Shown: positions 1 to 8,461 of the stretch, piece after piece
Layout of the letters: each line of letters opens with the position of its first letter
Numbering within the stretch: the stretch's first letter is position 1
Source: Acidobacteriota bacterium
Lineage (GTDB): Bacteria > Acidobacteriota > Vicinamibacteria > Vicinamibacterales > UBA8438
Assembly: GCA_011523845.1 (NCBI GenBank)
Contig: WTFV01000268.1
Location: 1 to 64,000, forward strand
Direction: 5' to 3'
Length of the DNA stretch: 64,000 nucleotides
Notes under the pieces: model-generated
The model's input: only the letters and a program-made list of their open reading frames with translations
What the model was told of the DNA's origin: nothing
Database searches by the model: none
Position numbers and translations under genes: made by a program

Positions 1-1603
1 GGTTGTTGTGCGCTTCCGGGTAGTCGGGCCGCAGCGCGACGGCGCGGCGGTAGGCGGCGATGGCCGACGCCGGGTCCCCTTCGGCCAGGGCCACGCTGCC
101 CAGGTTGTAGTGCGCGTCCGGGAAATCCGGGGCGAGGGCGATGGCCTCCTCCAGATGCTCGCGCGCGAGCGTCACCTGACCGACGTCGAAGTAGCGCACC
201 GCGAGCGCCGCGTGGTTCACGTGGTCGGTCGGATTGGCGCGCAGCAGTGACTGGTAGCCGAGTATGTCGTCGCGTGCCTGCTTGACGGCGAGACTGCTCG
301 CCAGCGTGTCCGTGTCGCCCACCGGAAGCACCTGCAGCATCAGCTCCGCCATCTCGTCGGTGGCCTGTGGCCCGAAGCCTACCGTGACCGGCGGATCGTG
401 CGGGTTGCGCGGGTTGGCGGTCGAGTTGTCGAAGGTGAAGCGCACCCGGAGCCGCGTCCCTGCCGGCAGGTGGACCGGCTCCAGGTAGCGGTACTCGTCC
501 TGCCAGTCGAAGTCCCAGTCGTCGATCCGCAGCAGCGGCTCTTCGCGCCCATCCGGCAGCGTGGCCGTCGCCTCGACCCGTTTTCCCAGGTAGTGCATGT
601 GGGGCGCGATCCCCAGCACGTCCACCGCGATCGGCAGGCGGTAGCGGTCCTCGATGACGTGGGCCGGCGCGCCCGCGGGAATGCGGATGACCTTCGACGT
701 GAGCAGTACCGAGACCGGCGTCAACGTCGCGGGCCGGTCCGCGAAGTGGAGCCCGACCTCCGCCTGCACGTCGACCGGCTCGCGACCGGGCAGCAGGTGG
801 AGCTGCAGCACCAGATCGGTGCCGGGATCGAGCGGCCAGGAGATGGCGTCCGGGAGCGCCGCCGGGGTCTTGCCGGGCGCCCAGCCCAGGAAATGGCCCG
901 CGGGGAATCGCGCGTGGTCGAGCATCAGACCGTCGTAGCCCGGATCGGAGTCTTCGGCATCGAGGGCTCGCGCTGCACCAGTCCCATCCAGCAGGATGCG
1001 GGCATGGTGGATCGCACGCCCCCCGCCGGCGCCCGGCCGCAACTCTACGGCACGCACCCAGCGCCGGGCATCCAGCGCGACCGGCAGCACGAAGTTGCGA
1101 TAGACATCGGCGCCGCCGGCGGGTAGCGGGAACGGCGCCGCCATGGGCACGACGAGGTCCGGCAAGCCGAGCTGCCAGCCGTTGCCGGTCCCGGGGGGTG
1201 CGGGCAGGTCGGCCGGGTCTCCCTGCGCCGCGCCGGTTGCCGCCCACCGGGACAGCAGCGCGATCTCCCGGTCCGACAGGCGCCGCTGGTTCCGGAAGTT
1301 GCCGTGCCCGGGGACCGGCTTCCAGGGCGGCATCCGCCGCTCGGCGGTGACCGCGGCAATCCGCGCCGCTCGCTCACGGGCGTCCGCGTAGGCGGTCAGG
1401 CTGAACGGGCCGATGCCGTCGGGACGGTGGCAGCCGGCGCAGTGCGTGTGGAGGATCGGCGCGACATGGCGGGCGAATGTCACCGGACCGCCGGCTTGTT
1501 CGACGGCGGCGCCCGCGGCGTCGACCGTGCAGGCGGCGGAAACGCCGACGGCGACGACCGCTGCAATGGCGACGCGCGAGGCGGGCCGTTCGTTACGCGG
1601 CAT
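1..1603 (-). CDS. Cytochrome c / PHM-type copper monooxygenase / TPR fusion, 3' end cut by window edge
   Basis: Partial: the frame runs off the left edge after about 534 codons. It starts with a signal-like segment, then a class I cytochrome c-like domain with CAGCH at about residues 55-59 and MPPWKP near 91, whose Met could be the distal haem ligand. The middle matches the two-domain copper core of peptidylglycine monooxygenase: IHH (CuH site), QLH (third CuH His), PHMH (CuM HxH) and DEM (CuM Met) occur in the family order. TPR motifs follow to the edge. ATG at 1603 gives the only sensible leader. It lies 32 bp after the coiled-coil gene on the same strand, so it is probably the third gene of a minus-strand operon. 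An exported redox enzyme is inferred; the substrate is unknown. Confidence 0.85.
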   Translation of the reverse strand, partial: MPRNERPASRVAIAAVVAVGVSAACTVDAAGAAVEQAGGPVTFARHVAPILHTHCAGCHRPDGIGPFSLTAYADARERAARIAAVTAERRMPPWKPVPGHGNFRNQRRLSDREIALLSRWAATGAAQGDPADLPAPPGTGNGWQLGLPDLVVPMAAPFPLPAGGADVYRNFVLPVALDARRWVRAVELRPGAGGGRAIHHARILLDGTGAARALDAEDSDPGYDGLMLDHARFPAGHFLGWAPGKTPAALPDAISWPLDPGTDLVLQLHLLPGREPVDVQAEVGLHFADRPATLTPVSVLLTSKVIRIPAGAPAHVIEDRYRLPIAVDVLGIAPHMHYLGKRVEATATLPDGREEPLLRIDDWDFDWQDEYRYLEPVHLPAGTRLRVRFTFDNSTANPRNPHDPPVTVGFGPQATDEMAELMLQVLPVGDTDTLASSLAVKQARDDILGYQSLLRANPTDHVNHAALAVRYFDVGQVTLAREHLEEAIALAPDFPDAHYNLGSVALAEGDPASAIAAYRRAVALRPDYPEAHNN

Positions 1604-1635
1604 CTCTCAGGGGGGCCGCGCGGTCGGCCGTCGAA

Positions 1636-2166
1636 TCAGCCGGCCGGCGCGTCTTCGCGCGCGAGGCGTTCCAGCAGGCCTCTCACCAGGCCCTCGATGC
1701 GGGCCACGCTCTCTCGCAGGGCCGCCTGTCCGGCCTCGAGCGCCCGCAGGCGAGGACCGATGTCGAGAGCGTCGAGCCGCGTGACCTTCTCCTCCACCGA
1801 GATCAGGCGCGCGTCGAGGTCATCGATCCGCCCTGTCGACCGTACGTCGAGGTCATCGATCCGCCCTGTCAACCGTGCGTCGAGGTCATCGATCCGCCTT
1901 GTCAACTGTGCGTTGAGGTCCTCGATCTGCCCTGTCAACTGTGCGTCGAGGTCATCGATCCGCCTTGTCAACTGTGCGCCGAGGTCCTCCATCCGTGCAT
2001 CGATACGCGCTTCCATGCGATCCATGCGGGAATGGAATCCCGCTTGGCTCGCGAGCGTGACGCCGGCGACGGTGGCCCCGACGGCCAGGATCGCGATCGA
2101 CTCGCCGGAGAGCTTCTTCATCATGGTCGATCGTGGTGCACGTCGCATGCCATGTCGATTCACCAT
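1636..2166 (-). CDS. Membrane-anchored coiled-coil protein with hendecad repeats
   Basis: Up to 176 residues. A transmembrane helix (about residues 23-42, rich in Ala, Val and Gly) is followed by a long coiled coil in which an 11-residue unit of the type RIDDLDAQLTG repeats about five times, encoded by 33-bp DNA repeats. The ATG at 2166 shares one base with the stop of the upstream gene (TAATG), so coupled translation from this codon is likely. Internal ATGs at 2148, 2124 and 2121 are alternatives; the last two sit right before the membrane helix. There is no recognisable catalytic domain. It lies between two cytochrome/copper-monooxygenase/TPR genes and may be a membrane scaffold or spacer for them. 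No family assignment is made. Confidence 0.75.
   Translation of the reverse strand: MVNRHGMRRAPRSTMMKKLSGESIAILAVGATVAGVTLASQAGFHSRMDRMEARIDARMEDLGAQLTRRIDDLDAQLTGQIEDLNAQLTRRIDDLDARLTGRIDDLDVRSTGRIDDLDARLISVEEKVTRLDALDIGPRLRALEAGQAALRESVARIEGLVRGLLERLAREDAPAG
1836..1990 (-). repeat. 33-bp coding repeats (hendecad coiled coil)
   Basis: About five imperfect 33-bp units, recognisable by the recurring plus-strand word cgaggtcatcgatccgcc. They encode 11-residue coiled-coil repeats and could change copy number by slippage. Confidence 0.8.
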
Positions 2167-4256
2167 TATCGCACCGACCGGAGCGGCTGTCGCTGCAGAT
2201 AGACCGTCAACCGGCGTTGCAGCTCCGCCATCAGATCGGGGCCCGCGATCGGGCGGGCCAGGGCGATCGCCCGCCGTTGCGCATCCACCGCCTCGTCGAA
2301 GCGACCGGCCGCGGCGTACGCGGCGGCCAGCGCGGCCAGGACGTTGACGTCGCTGCGGGCCGTCAGCGCGGCCGCCCTTTCGGCAAGCGCCACGGCTTCG
2401 CCGGGCGCCCGCAGCCGCGCGTCGCCGGCCGTCGCGAGGATCCAGGCGAGCGACATCAGCGACTCGACACCGTCCGGCTCCAGCGCCAGCGCGCGGCGGT
2501 AGTGTCGGACGGCGTCCGCGGCCCGGCCGGTGGAGGCCAGGACGCTGGCGAGGTTGTTGTGCGCCGCGGCGTTGCTCGCGTCCAGGGCCACCGCGCGCTC
2601 GAAGTACGGGGTCGCCTCCGCGACTCGTCCCAGCGCCCTCAGGACCGCACCGAGATTGTTGTGGGCCGCGGCGTGCGCCGGTCGCAGCGCGACCGCCCGC
2701 CGGAAGTGCCGCACCGCTTCGTCGAGCGTTCCTCCGGCGGCGAGCAGCGTCGCCAGGTTGTAGTGGGCCGTGGCCGACGCCGGATCCCGCTCGAGCGAGC
2801 GCCGGTAGTGGCGAATGGCGGCGGCCGTGCGGTTGGCCGTCATGTACAGCACCGCGACGTCGCGATGCAGCACCGCGTTGTCCGGATCGGAGGCCAGCAT
2901 CGATTCGTAGCCGACGATGTCCTCGTTGAGCACCTTCGGCATGAACGCCTGGGTGAGAGTCCGGCGATCCGCCTCCGACCGGGGCAGGAGCTGCAGCCAC
3001 AGGTCCCCCATCTCGTCGTTCGAGAACTGCCCGAACCGCACCCGGCGCGGTGGATGGTCCGGGTTGCGCGGGTTGGCGGCGGAGTTGTCGTAGACGTACT
3101 CCATCGCGACCGTCGTGCCCGCGGGCAGGAAGGGCCGCGTCTCGTAGCGGTAGACGTCCTGCCAGTTGAAGTCCCAGTCGGCGATGCGAATCAGCGGCTC
3201 GGTCCGGCCGTCCGGAAACGTGGCGAAGCCGTTGATCTCGGTGGCGCGGAAGTGGGCGTGCGGCTGGACGCCGATCAGCTCGGCCCCGACCGGCAGCGTG
3301 AACCGATCGCGGATGACGTAGCGCGGCTCGCCGGGCGGAATGTCGATGCTCTGGCGGCCGAGGCGCAGCATCAGCGGGGTGCGCACGGGCGGATCGCCGG
3401 TGAAGTAGAGCCCGACGCTGGCCTGGATCGACTCCGGCCGGCCGGTCGATTGCATGTGGAGCTGAACGACGAAGTCGCTGCCCGGCTCGAGGCGCCACGC
3501 CATTCCCGGCTCGGCCAGCGGCGGGAGCTGGCCCGGCGTCCAGCCCAGGAAGTGCCCGTCAGGATAATGCGCCTGCGGGCTGATGGGGCCCTCGTAACCG
3601 GGCGCCGGATCCTGCTCGTCGAGCTGCCGGGACGAGCGCGTCCGGTCGAGCCGCAGGTTGGCGTGGTGCGCCACCCGGGCGTTGCCGGGGCGGAACTCGA
3701 TGCCGGCCACGAATGCCGTCCGCGCGACCGGAATCGGCAGGACGAAGTTGCGGAACGTGTCGGGGGCGTCGGCCGGCACCGTGTACGGCTCCGGCATCGT
3801 GACGATGACGTCCGGCGTGCCGAGCCGCCAGCCTTCCGGCCAGTCGGGTTGCGGCGGCAGGCGGCCGAGGTCCCCGGCCGGCGTCCCGGCGTCGGCCCAG
3901 CGCCGGAAGAGGGCCACGTCGGCGTCCGGGAGCCGCCGCGAGCCGATGAACGGGCCGCCGAACCCGGGCTCCGGCTTCCACGGGGGCATGAAGCGGCTGG
4001 CCGTCACCTCGGCGATCTGCCGCGCCCGGCGCCGGACGTCGTCGTACGTCAGCAGCGGGAACGGGCCCACCTCGCCGGGCCGGTGACAGGGGGCGCAGTG
4101 CTCGATGACGAGCGGTGCGATGTCGCCGGCGAAGGTCGGCGTGAACGCGGGCTGCGCCGGCGACGGTTGCGCCACTGCCGGCAAGGCGGCCAGCAGGCAC
4201 GGGATCGCGGCGCCGCGAGCCGCCCTGCGGGTGAGCCGTCCGGCACGTCGTGACAT
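2166..4256 (-). CDS. Cytochrome c / PHM-type copper monooxygenase / TPR fusion
   Basis: 696 residues starting at ATG 4256, chosen because it opens a clear signal peptide (arginine-rich n-region, cleavage near AVAQ-PS). CAPCH at 54-58 binds one haem c, with M90 in MPPWKP a possible sixth ligand. Residues 140-430 carry the PHM copper ligands: H197/H198 (VAHH), H267 (QLHM), H333/H335 (PHAH) and M416 (NDEMGDLW). Residues about 445-690 are TPRs with repeated HNNLG-type helices. In animal PHM, ascorbate supplies the electrons; here a fused cytochrome could deliver them, which is inference. The stop overlaps the start of the coiled-coil gene. The closest relatives in the window are the genes at 1-1603 and 6367-8457. 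Confidence 0.92.
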   Translation of the reverse strand: MSRRAGRLTRRAARGAAIPCLLAALPAVAQPSPAQPAFTPTFAGDIAPLVIEHCAPCHRPGEVGPFPLLTYDDVRRRARQIAEVTASRFMPPWKPEPGFGGPFIGSRRLPDADVALFRRWADAGTPAGDLGRLPPQPDWPEGWRLGTPDVIVTMPEPYTVPADAPDTFRNFVLPIPVARTAFVAGIEFRPGNARVAHHANLRLDRTRSSRQLDEQDPAPGYEGPISPQAHYPDGHFLGWTPGQLPPLAEPGMAWRLEPGSDFVVQLHMQSTGRPESIQASVGLYFTGDPPVRTPLMLRLGRQSIDIPPGEPRYVIRDRFTLPVGAELIGVQPHAHFRATEINGFATFPDGRTEPLIRIADWDFNWQDVYRYETRPFLPAGTTVAMEYVYDNSAANPRNPDHPPRRVRFGQFSNDEMGDLWLQLLPRSEADRRTLTQAFMPKVLNEDIVGYESMLASDPDNAVLHRDVAVLYMTANRTAAAIRHYRRSLERDPASATAHYNLATLLAAGGTLDEAVRHFRRAVALRPAHAAAHNNLGAVLRALGRVAEATPYFERAVALDASNAAAHNNLASVLASTGRAADAVRHYRRALALEPDGVESLMSLAWILATAGDARLRAPGEAVALAERAAALTARSDVNVLAALAAAYAAAGRFDEAVDAQRRAIALARPIAGPDLMAELQRRLTVYLQRQPLRSVR

Positions 4257-4287
4257 GGTTCGGTGCTCGGGCCAGATCCTGCCGGTC

Positions 4288-4293
4288 ATTATA
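4288..4293 (-). promoter_or_regulatory. Candidate -10 box TATAAT
   Basis: A consensus TATAAT on the minus strand, 31 bp before the ATG at 4256. No convincing -35 hexamer lies at the standard distance. It shares the 4257-4555 divergent intergenic region with the promoter of the barrel gene at 4556. Confidence 0.4.
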
Positions 4294-4390
4294 CGGAGCA
4301 TCTGCGCGCCCGCGCGGCGTGCGTGCCCGCGGGTGCCGGCGGCGCAAGCGCTGGGCGCTTCCCGGCATTGCGGCAACTCCGCGCGCGCCG

Positions 4391-4419
4391 TTGCACGTTG
4401 CCGTTTCGTTTGGTATAAG
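4391..4419 (+). promoter_or_regulatory. Sigma-70-like promoter for the barrel gene at 4556
   Basis: TTGCAC (4391-4396), a 17-bp spacer, then TATAAG (4414-4419). The spacing is ideal and the start codon lies about 137 bp downstream, which leaves a moderately long leader. Confidence 0.55.
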
Positions 4420-4555
4420 GGCTGGACGGCGCCCGTTGATCGAGCGTCTTCGGCTCCGTCGTCGGCGTGCGTGGCTTCCGGACGTTCGTCCGCCAGCCGC
4501 GGATCAGGAGCAGTGGAGGATTCCACGGCTCGTTTGCTGGAGGAGGTGCGTGATC

Positions 4556-5278
4556 ATGCGTGAGTCCTTCACTGTCGGGTGCCTGCTCGCGGCGTCGCTG
4601 TCGCTGGCGGCCCAACCGGCAGCGGCGCAGGCGGGCGGCGACGTTGCGATCGGGTACAGCTACCTGACGAACCAGGAGCTGGCCGCGAACGCCACCAACC
4701 TGCCGGCGGGGTTCTTCTTCGACTCGTCGCTGCAGGTGAACGACTTCCTGTCCATCGCGATGGACGTCAACGGCCATTTCCGGCGCGGCATAGAGGCCAG
4801 CCGCACGTACGCGGGCGGTCCCGCCGACATGCCGGTCCGCCCCCTGGATGACCAGGACTTCCAGGTGTTCTCCTTCAATCGGCCCGAGGACGAGTACTGC
4901 TCGCCCGTCCTGGCGAAGTGCGAGGTGCACATCCAGACGGTGGGCGCCGTGGCGGGGCCGCGGTTCCACGTCCAGGCCGGCGGCGCGCGGCCGTACTTCC
5001 ACGCGCTGTTCGGCGTTTCGCGCTCCCTGCGCAAGATCGGGTTCTTCGCGCACACCGCCACGCACTGGGCGGTCCAGCCGGGCGGCGGGGTCGACATCTC
5101 CATGACGCCCAACACGGCGTTCCGGATCCAGGCCGACTACCGCATGACGTTCTTCCCACTGCCGAACCAAGCCGATCCCGGCTCCCAGTCGACGCTGGTC
5201 AGCAACGACGGGGTGGACTTCAGGGACTTCAAGCTGTCGTTCGGTTTCGTCTTCAACCTCGGCGCCCGCCGCGAGTAG
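4556..5278 (+). CDS. Probable outer-membrane beta-barrel protein
   Basis: 240 residues. ATG 4556 is preceded by a strong Shine-Dalgarno sequence (ggaggaggtg at 4539-4548). A signal peptide ends at AAAQA. The rest alternates hydrophobic and polar residues in short strands and ends with KLSFGFVFNLGARRE, like small OmpA/OmpW-type barrels. Two Cys near residues 123 and 129 (YCSPVLAKC) could form a loop disulphide. It has its own promoter and is followed by a hairpin, so it looks monocistronic. It diverges from the cytochrome/PHM gene at 4256. No specific family is claimed. Confidence 0.8.
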   Translation: MRESFTVGCLLAASLSLAAQPAAAQAGGDVAIGYSYLTNQELAANATNLPAGFFFDSSLQVNDFLSIAMDVNGHFRRGIEASRTYAGGPADMPVRPLDDQDFQVFSFNRPEDEYCSPVLAKCEVHIQTVGAVAGPRFHVQAGGARPYFHALFGVSRSLRKIGFFAHTATHWAVQPGGGVDISMTPNTAFRIQADYRMTFFPLPNQADPGSQSTLVSNDGVDFRDFKLSFGFVFNLGARRE

Positions 5279-5310
5279 CAGGCCGCCGACGGCCCGCGCG
5301 CTTGATGGAC

Positions 5311-5335
5311 GGGTCATCCGTTTCGCCGATGACCC
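5311..5335. terminator. Hairpin between convergent genes
   Basis: GGGTCATC (5311-5318) pairs perfectly with GATGACCC (5328-5335) around a 9-base loop, 33 bp after the barrel gene stop. There is no long T tract. It could serve both the 4556 gene and the convergent Uma2 gene. Confidence 0.45.
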
Positions 5336-5414
5336 TGCGATTCCAGCCGCTTCCGCGGCGTGCGCTTCTTTTGCCGTTGGGGGAGGAGGTCCTGTCCCGG
5401 CTCTCTCCTGCTCC

Positions 5415-6164
5415 TCAGTCCGACCGCCCGCGCAGGATCTCCTCGAGTTCCGCCACTCGTGCTTCCGCGGCAGCGGCCCGTGTCTCGGCGGCTTGTCGGG
5501 CGACGGCTTCCCTCCGCCGGGCGGCGGCCTCCCTCCGCCGGGCGGCGGCTTCCGCCAGACGGCCCTCGGCTTCCTCGTCGTGGCTGCGCAGGTCGGAACC
5601 GTTCACCGGATCCCGAAAGCGCATCCGGCGGCCGGGCGCCGCCCGCAGATCCAGGCCGAGCGTCCGGCTACGGAGCGTCAACGTGCCGTCGGGCGCCGTC
5701 TCCACGGGTTGACGAACGTAGCCCGACGGCGTCAACCGCTCTCCCTGCAGGCGCGCAGGCAAGTGGTCGCCTGTCGGGTCGTACCGGCAGTACTCGCGCA
5801 CGCCGAGACGGGCGTACACCGAGCGCTTCCACCCGAGATCGTCCCGCCAGGTGCTGGGCGAGGCCACTTCCAGCACGAAGGCGGGCGCGTGGCGTTCCTC
5901 CCACACCTTGTAGTTGGGCCGCTCGCGATTCTCCACGCCGAAGACCACGAAGACGTCCGGGGCCACGGACACCCGCGGATTGCCCTCCTGATAGTAGATC
6001 AGGAGGTTCCCGGAAACGTATACGTCGTGCCGGTTCCTGAAGTGGCGAGCAAGCGCTCCGATTCCGTACGTGATGGCGTTGCGTTGGGCGTCGTTCTCCG
6101 CCATCGGCTTGCCGTCCGAGCTCGGGTACTCGATTGGAACGGCGGCAAGCGCGGGTCGGATCAT
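5415..6164 (-). CDS. Uma2-family (DUF820) endonuclease-like protein with coiled-coil tail
   Basis: 249 residues from ATG 6164, preceded by gggagaag about 10 bases upstream; an in-frame ATG at 6200 is the alternative. The core has the Uma2 PD-(D/E)XK pattern: APDVFVVF (Asp about 70) and FVLEVASPST (Glu about 99), followed by a KR-containing helix. The last 60 residues are an Ala/Arg/Glu-rich helix made from tandem AAARRRE units, coded by short G+C-rich DNA repeats near 5510-5560. Uma2 proteins are widespread, often in many copies, and their role is poorly known. This copy sits alone between the barrel gene and the large plus-strand operon. Confidence 0.88.
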   Translation of the reverse strand: MIRPALAAVPIEYPSSDGKPMAENDAQRNAITYGIGALARHFRNRHDVYVSGNLLIYYQEGNPRVSVAPDVFVVFGVENRERPNYKVWEERHAPAFVLEVASPSTWRDDLGWKRSVYARLGVREYCRYDPTGDHLPARLQGERLTPSGYVRQPVETAPDGTLTLRSRTLGLDLRAAPGRRMRFRDPVNGSDLRSHDEEAEGRLAEAAARRREAAARRREAVARQAAETRAAAAEARVAELEEILRGRSD

Positions 6165-6353
6165 CGCGGAGCTTCTCCCAGCGGGCGCGACGGCGCGCAC
6201 GACGTTTCCAAGCTACCACACGCTGCGCCCGGCCACCACCGTTCAGGCCCTGCGTGCGATCGAATGCAAGCACGTGTCGTGCCAGGCCCTGGGCTGGCCG
6301 CCGGGGACGATCCGGGTCCGGGCGCCGGCGCGGACGACCCGCGCGCGCTTTGC

Positions 6354-6359
6354 TACACT
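6354..6359 (+). promoter_or_regulatory. TACACT box 7 nt before the start of the 6367 gene
   Basis: The TANNNT hexamer ends 7 bases before ATG 6367, placing a predicted transcription start at or next to the start codon. This suggests a leaderless mRNA for the six-gene operon. Confidence 0.5.
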
Positions 6360-6366
6360 GCGGTGG

Positions 6367-8457
6367 ATGCGCGGATGTGCTCGTGCCGCCCGCGGGCGAA
6401 GGCTTGCGTGGAGCGTGACGGCGGTGGTCTTGTGCGTGGGCCTCGCCGGGAACCGAGCACCCGCGTCGCCGGCCACCGGCCAGGCGGTCACGTTCGCCGA
6501 CGGAGTCGCGCCGCTCCTGCGCGACCGTTGCGGGGCCTGCCACCGCCCCGGCGGAGTCGCCCCCTTCAGTGTCCTCGCCTACCCGGACGTCCGTCCCTGG
6601 GCGCGCGCCATCCGCAACGCCGTGCGGACGCGCTCGATGCCGCCGTGGAAGCCCGTGCCCGGGTACGGGGGACCGTTCGTCGGCGAGCAGCGCCTGAGCG
6701 ACGCCGAGATCGACCTGATCGCGGCCTGGGTGGACGCGGGAGCGCCGGAGGGAGATCGCGCCGCCGCCGCCCCACCGCCGGTGGACTACGGCGGCTGGCG
6801 GCTCGGGGAGCCGGATCTGGTCGTCGAGATGCAGGCGCCGTACGCGCTGCAGGCCGAGGGAATCGATGTCCTGCGCAAATTCGCGCTCCCGGTTCCGGTG
6901 GGGAAACGGCGCTACGTCCGGGCCGTGGAGTTCCAGCCGGGAAACCCGCGGGTCGTCCACCACGCCAACATGAAGATCGACCCGACGCCCGCCTCCCGGC
7001 AGCTCGATGCGGCGGATCCGGAACCGGGCTACGAGGGCGTCACCCCGTTTTCGGCCCGCTTCCCGTTCGGCTGGTTCCTGGGCTGGACGCCCGGTCAGGT
7101 CCGGCCGCCGGCCGCCGAGGGAATGGCCTGGACACTCGATCCGGGCTCGGACCTGCTTCTCGAGCTGCACCTGACGCCGAGCGGGGAGCCGGAGACCGTG
7201 CAGTCCCGCATCGGCTTCTTCTTCGCCGCCGGGCCGCCGGACCGGATCCCGTTCACGATTCGTCTCGGGAAGCAGGACCTGGACATCCCGCCCGGGGTCG
7301 ACGAGTACCGGAGCGAGGACCGCTACGTCCTGCCGGTCGACGTCGAGGTGCACGGGATTCAGCCGCATGCGCACTACCTCGCCCGGCGCGTGCGAGGGCA
7401 CGCCACGCTGCCCGACGGCACCCGGCGGCCGTTGATCGCCATCGACGACTGGGACTTCCACTGGCAGGACTCGTACCGCTACGCCGAGCCCTTCGTGCTG
7501 CCGCGGGGGACGGAGCTGGCGATGGAGTTCGTCTACGACAACTCGATCGCGAATCCCGCCAACCCGCATGCGCCCCCGCGCCGGGTGACCTGGGGGCAGC
7601 TCTCGGCCAACGAGATGGGCGACCTGTGGATCCAGGTGGTGCCGCGCAACGCCGCCGACCTCGATCTACTGGTGCGCGACCGGCGGCCGATCGAGCTGGC
7701 CGAGGATATCGTCGGCTTCGAGATGGTACTCGCCGCCGATCCGAATCAGCGGATGGTCCACGACGACGTCGCGCTCCTGTACACGCAGTTCGGGCGGGTA
7801 CCGGAGGCGGTGCGGCACTACCGGGAATCGGTGCGGCTGGCCCCGGATTCTTCCGCCGCGGCGTACAACCTGGGGACCGGGCTGCTGCAGCTCGGCGAGC
7901 TCGGCGAGGCAATCGTCGAGCTCGAGCGGGCCCTGCGACTCGATCCGGCGTACGCGCTGGCGCACAACAACCTCGGTGCGGCCCTGAAGCTGCGCGGCGA
8001 CCTCTTGCGGGCGACGGTTCACTACCGCGAGGCGGTGCGGCTGCGGCCCGGCGACGGCGAGGCGCTCTACAACCTGGCCAACGCCCTGATGGCGAGCGGG
8101 GCGCCGGACGAGGCGATGACGCTGTACGGGCGCGCGATTGCGGCGCGTCCCGACGCCGCCGAGCCGCACGCGGAGTTGGCGCTGCTGCTGCTGATCCACC
8201 CGGACCCGGCCCGGCGCGATGCGGCCCGGGCGGTGCGGCTCGCCGAGCGCGCGGCGGAGTTGACCGGCCGCGTGCAGCCGGGCGTGCTGGACGTGCTCGC
8301 CGGGGCCTACGCCGCCGCGGGGGCGCTGGACCGGGCTGTGGCCGCCGCGGAGGCCGCTCTCGAGCACGTGCCACGCGGCCGCGACGACGTGGCCGCCGCC
8401 ATCCGCGCGCGGCTGGAGGGCTACCGGCGAGAGCGCGCGGCGGCGCGCCCGAGGTAG
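6367..8457 (+). CDS. Cytochrome c / PHM-type copper monooxygenase / TPR fusion
   Basis: 696 residues, the same length as its paralogue at 2166-4256. The leader (about 1-30) is followed by CGACH at 55-59 and MPPWKP at about 91. Copper ligands in PHM order are H198/H199 (VVHHAN), H268 (LELHL), H334/H336 (PHAH) and M417 (NEMGDLW). TPRs span about 445-690. ATG 6367 is favoured over upstream starts because it begins the signal-like segment and lies just after a TACACT box. It is the first gene of a plus-strand run; the next start is 4 bp after its stop. A periplasmic oxygen- and copper-dependent hydroxylase fed by its own cytochrome is the working inference. Confidence 0.92.
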   Translation: MRGCARAARGRRLAWSVTAVVLCVGLAGNRAPASPATGQAVTFADGVAPLLRDRCGACHRPGGVAPFSVLAYPDVRPWARAIRNAVRTRSMPPWKPVPGYGGPFVGEQRLSDAEIDLIAAWVDAGAPEGDRAAAAPPPVDYGGWRLGEPDLVVEMQAPYALQAEGIDVLRKFALPVPVGKRRYVRAVEFQPGNPRVVHHANMKIDPTPASRQLDAADPEPGYEGVTPFSARFPFGWFLGWTPGQVRPPAAEGMAWTLDPGSDLLLELHLTPSGEPETVQSRIGFFFAAGPPDRIPFTIRLGKQDLDIPPGVDEYRSEDRYVLPVDVEVHGIQPHAHYLARRVRGHATLPDGTRRPLIAIDDWDFHWQDSYRYAEPFVLPRGTELAMEFVYDNSIANPANPHAPPRRVTWGQLSANEMGDLWIQVVPRNAADLDLLVRDRRPIELAEDIVGFEMVLAADPNQRMVHDDVALLYTQFGRVPEAVRHYRESVRLAPDSSAAAYNLGTGLLQLGELGEAIVELERALRLDPAYALAHNNLGAALKLRGDLLRATVHYREAVRLRPGDGEALYNLANALMASGAPDEAMTLYGRAIAARPDAAEPHAELALLLLIHPDPARRDAARAVRLAERAAELTGRVQPGVLDVLAGAYAAAGALDRAVAAAEAALEHVPRGRDDVAAAIRARLEGYRRERAAARPR

Positions 8458-8461
8458 GGCG

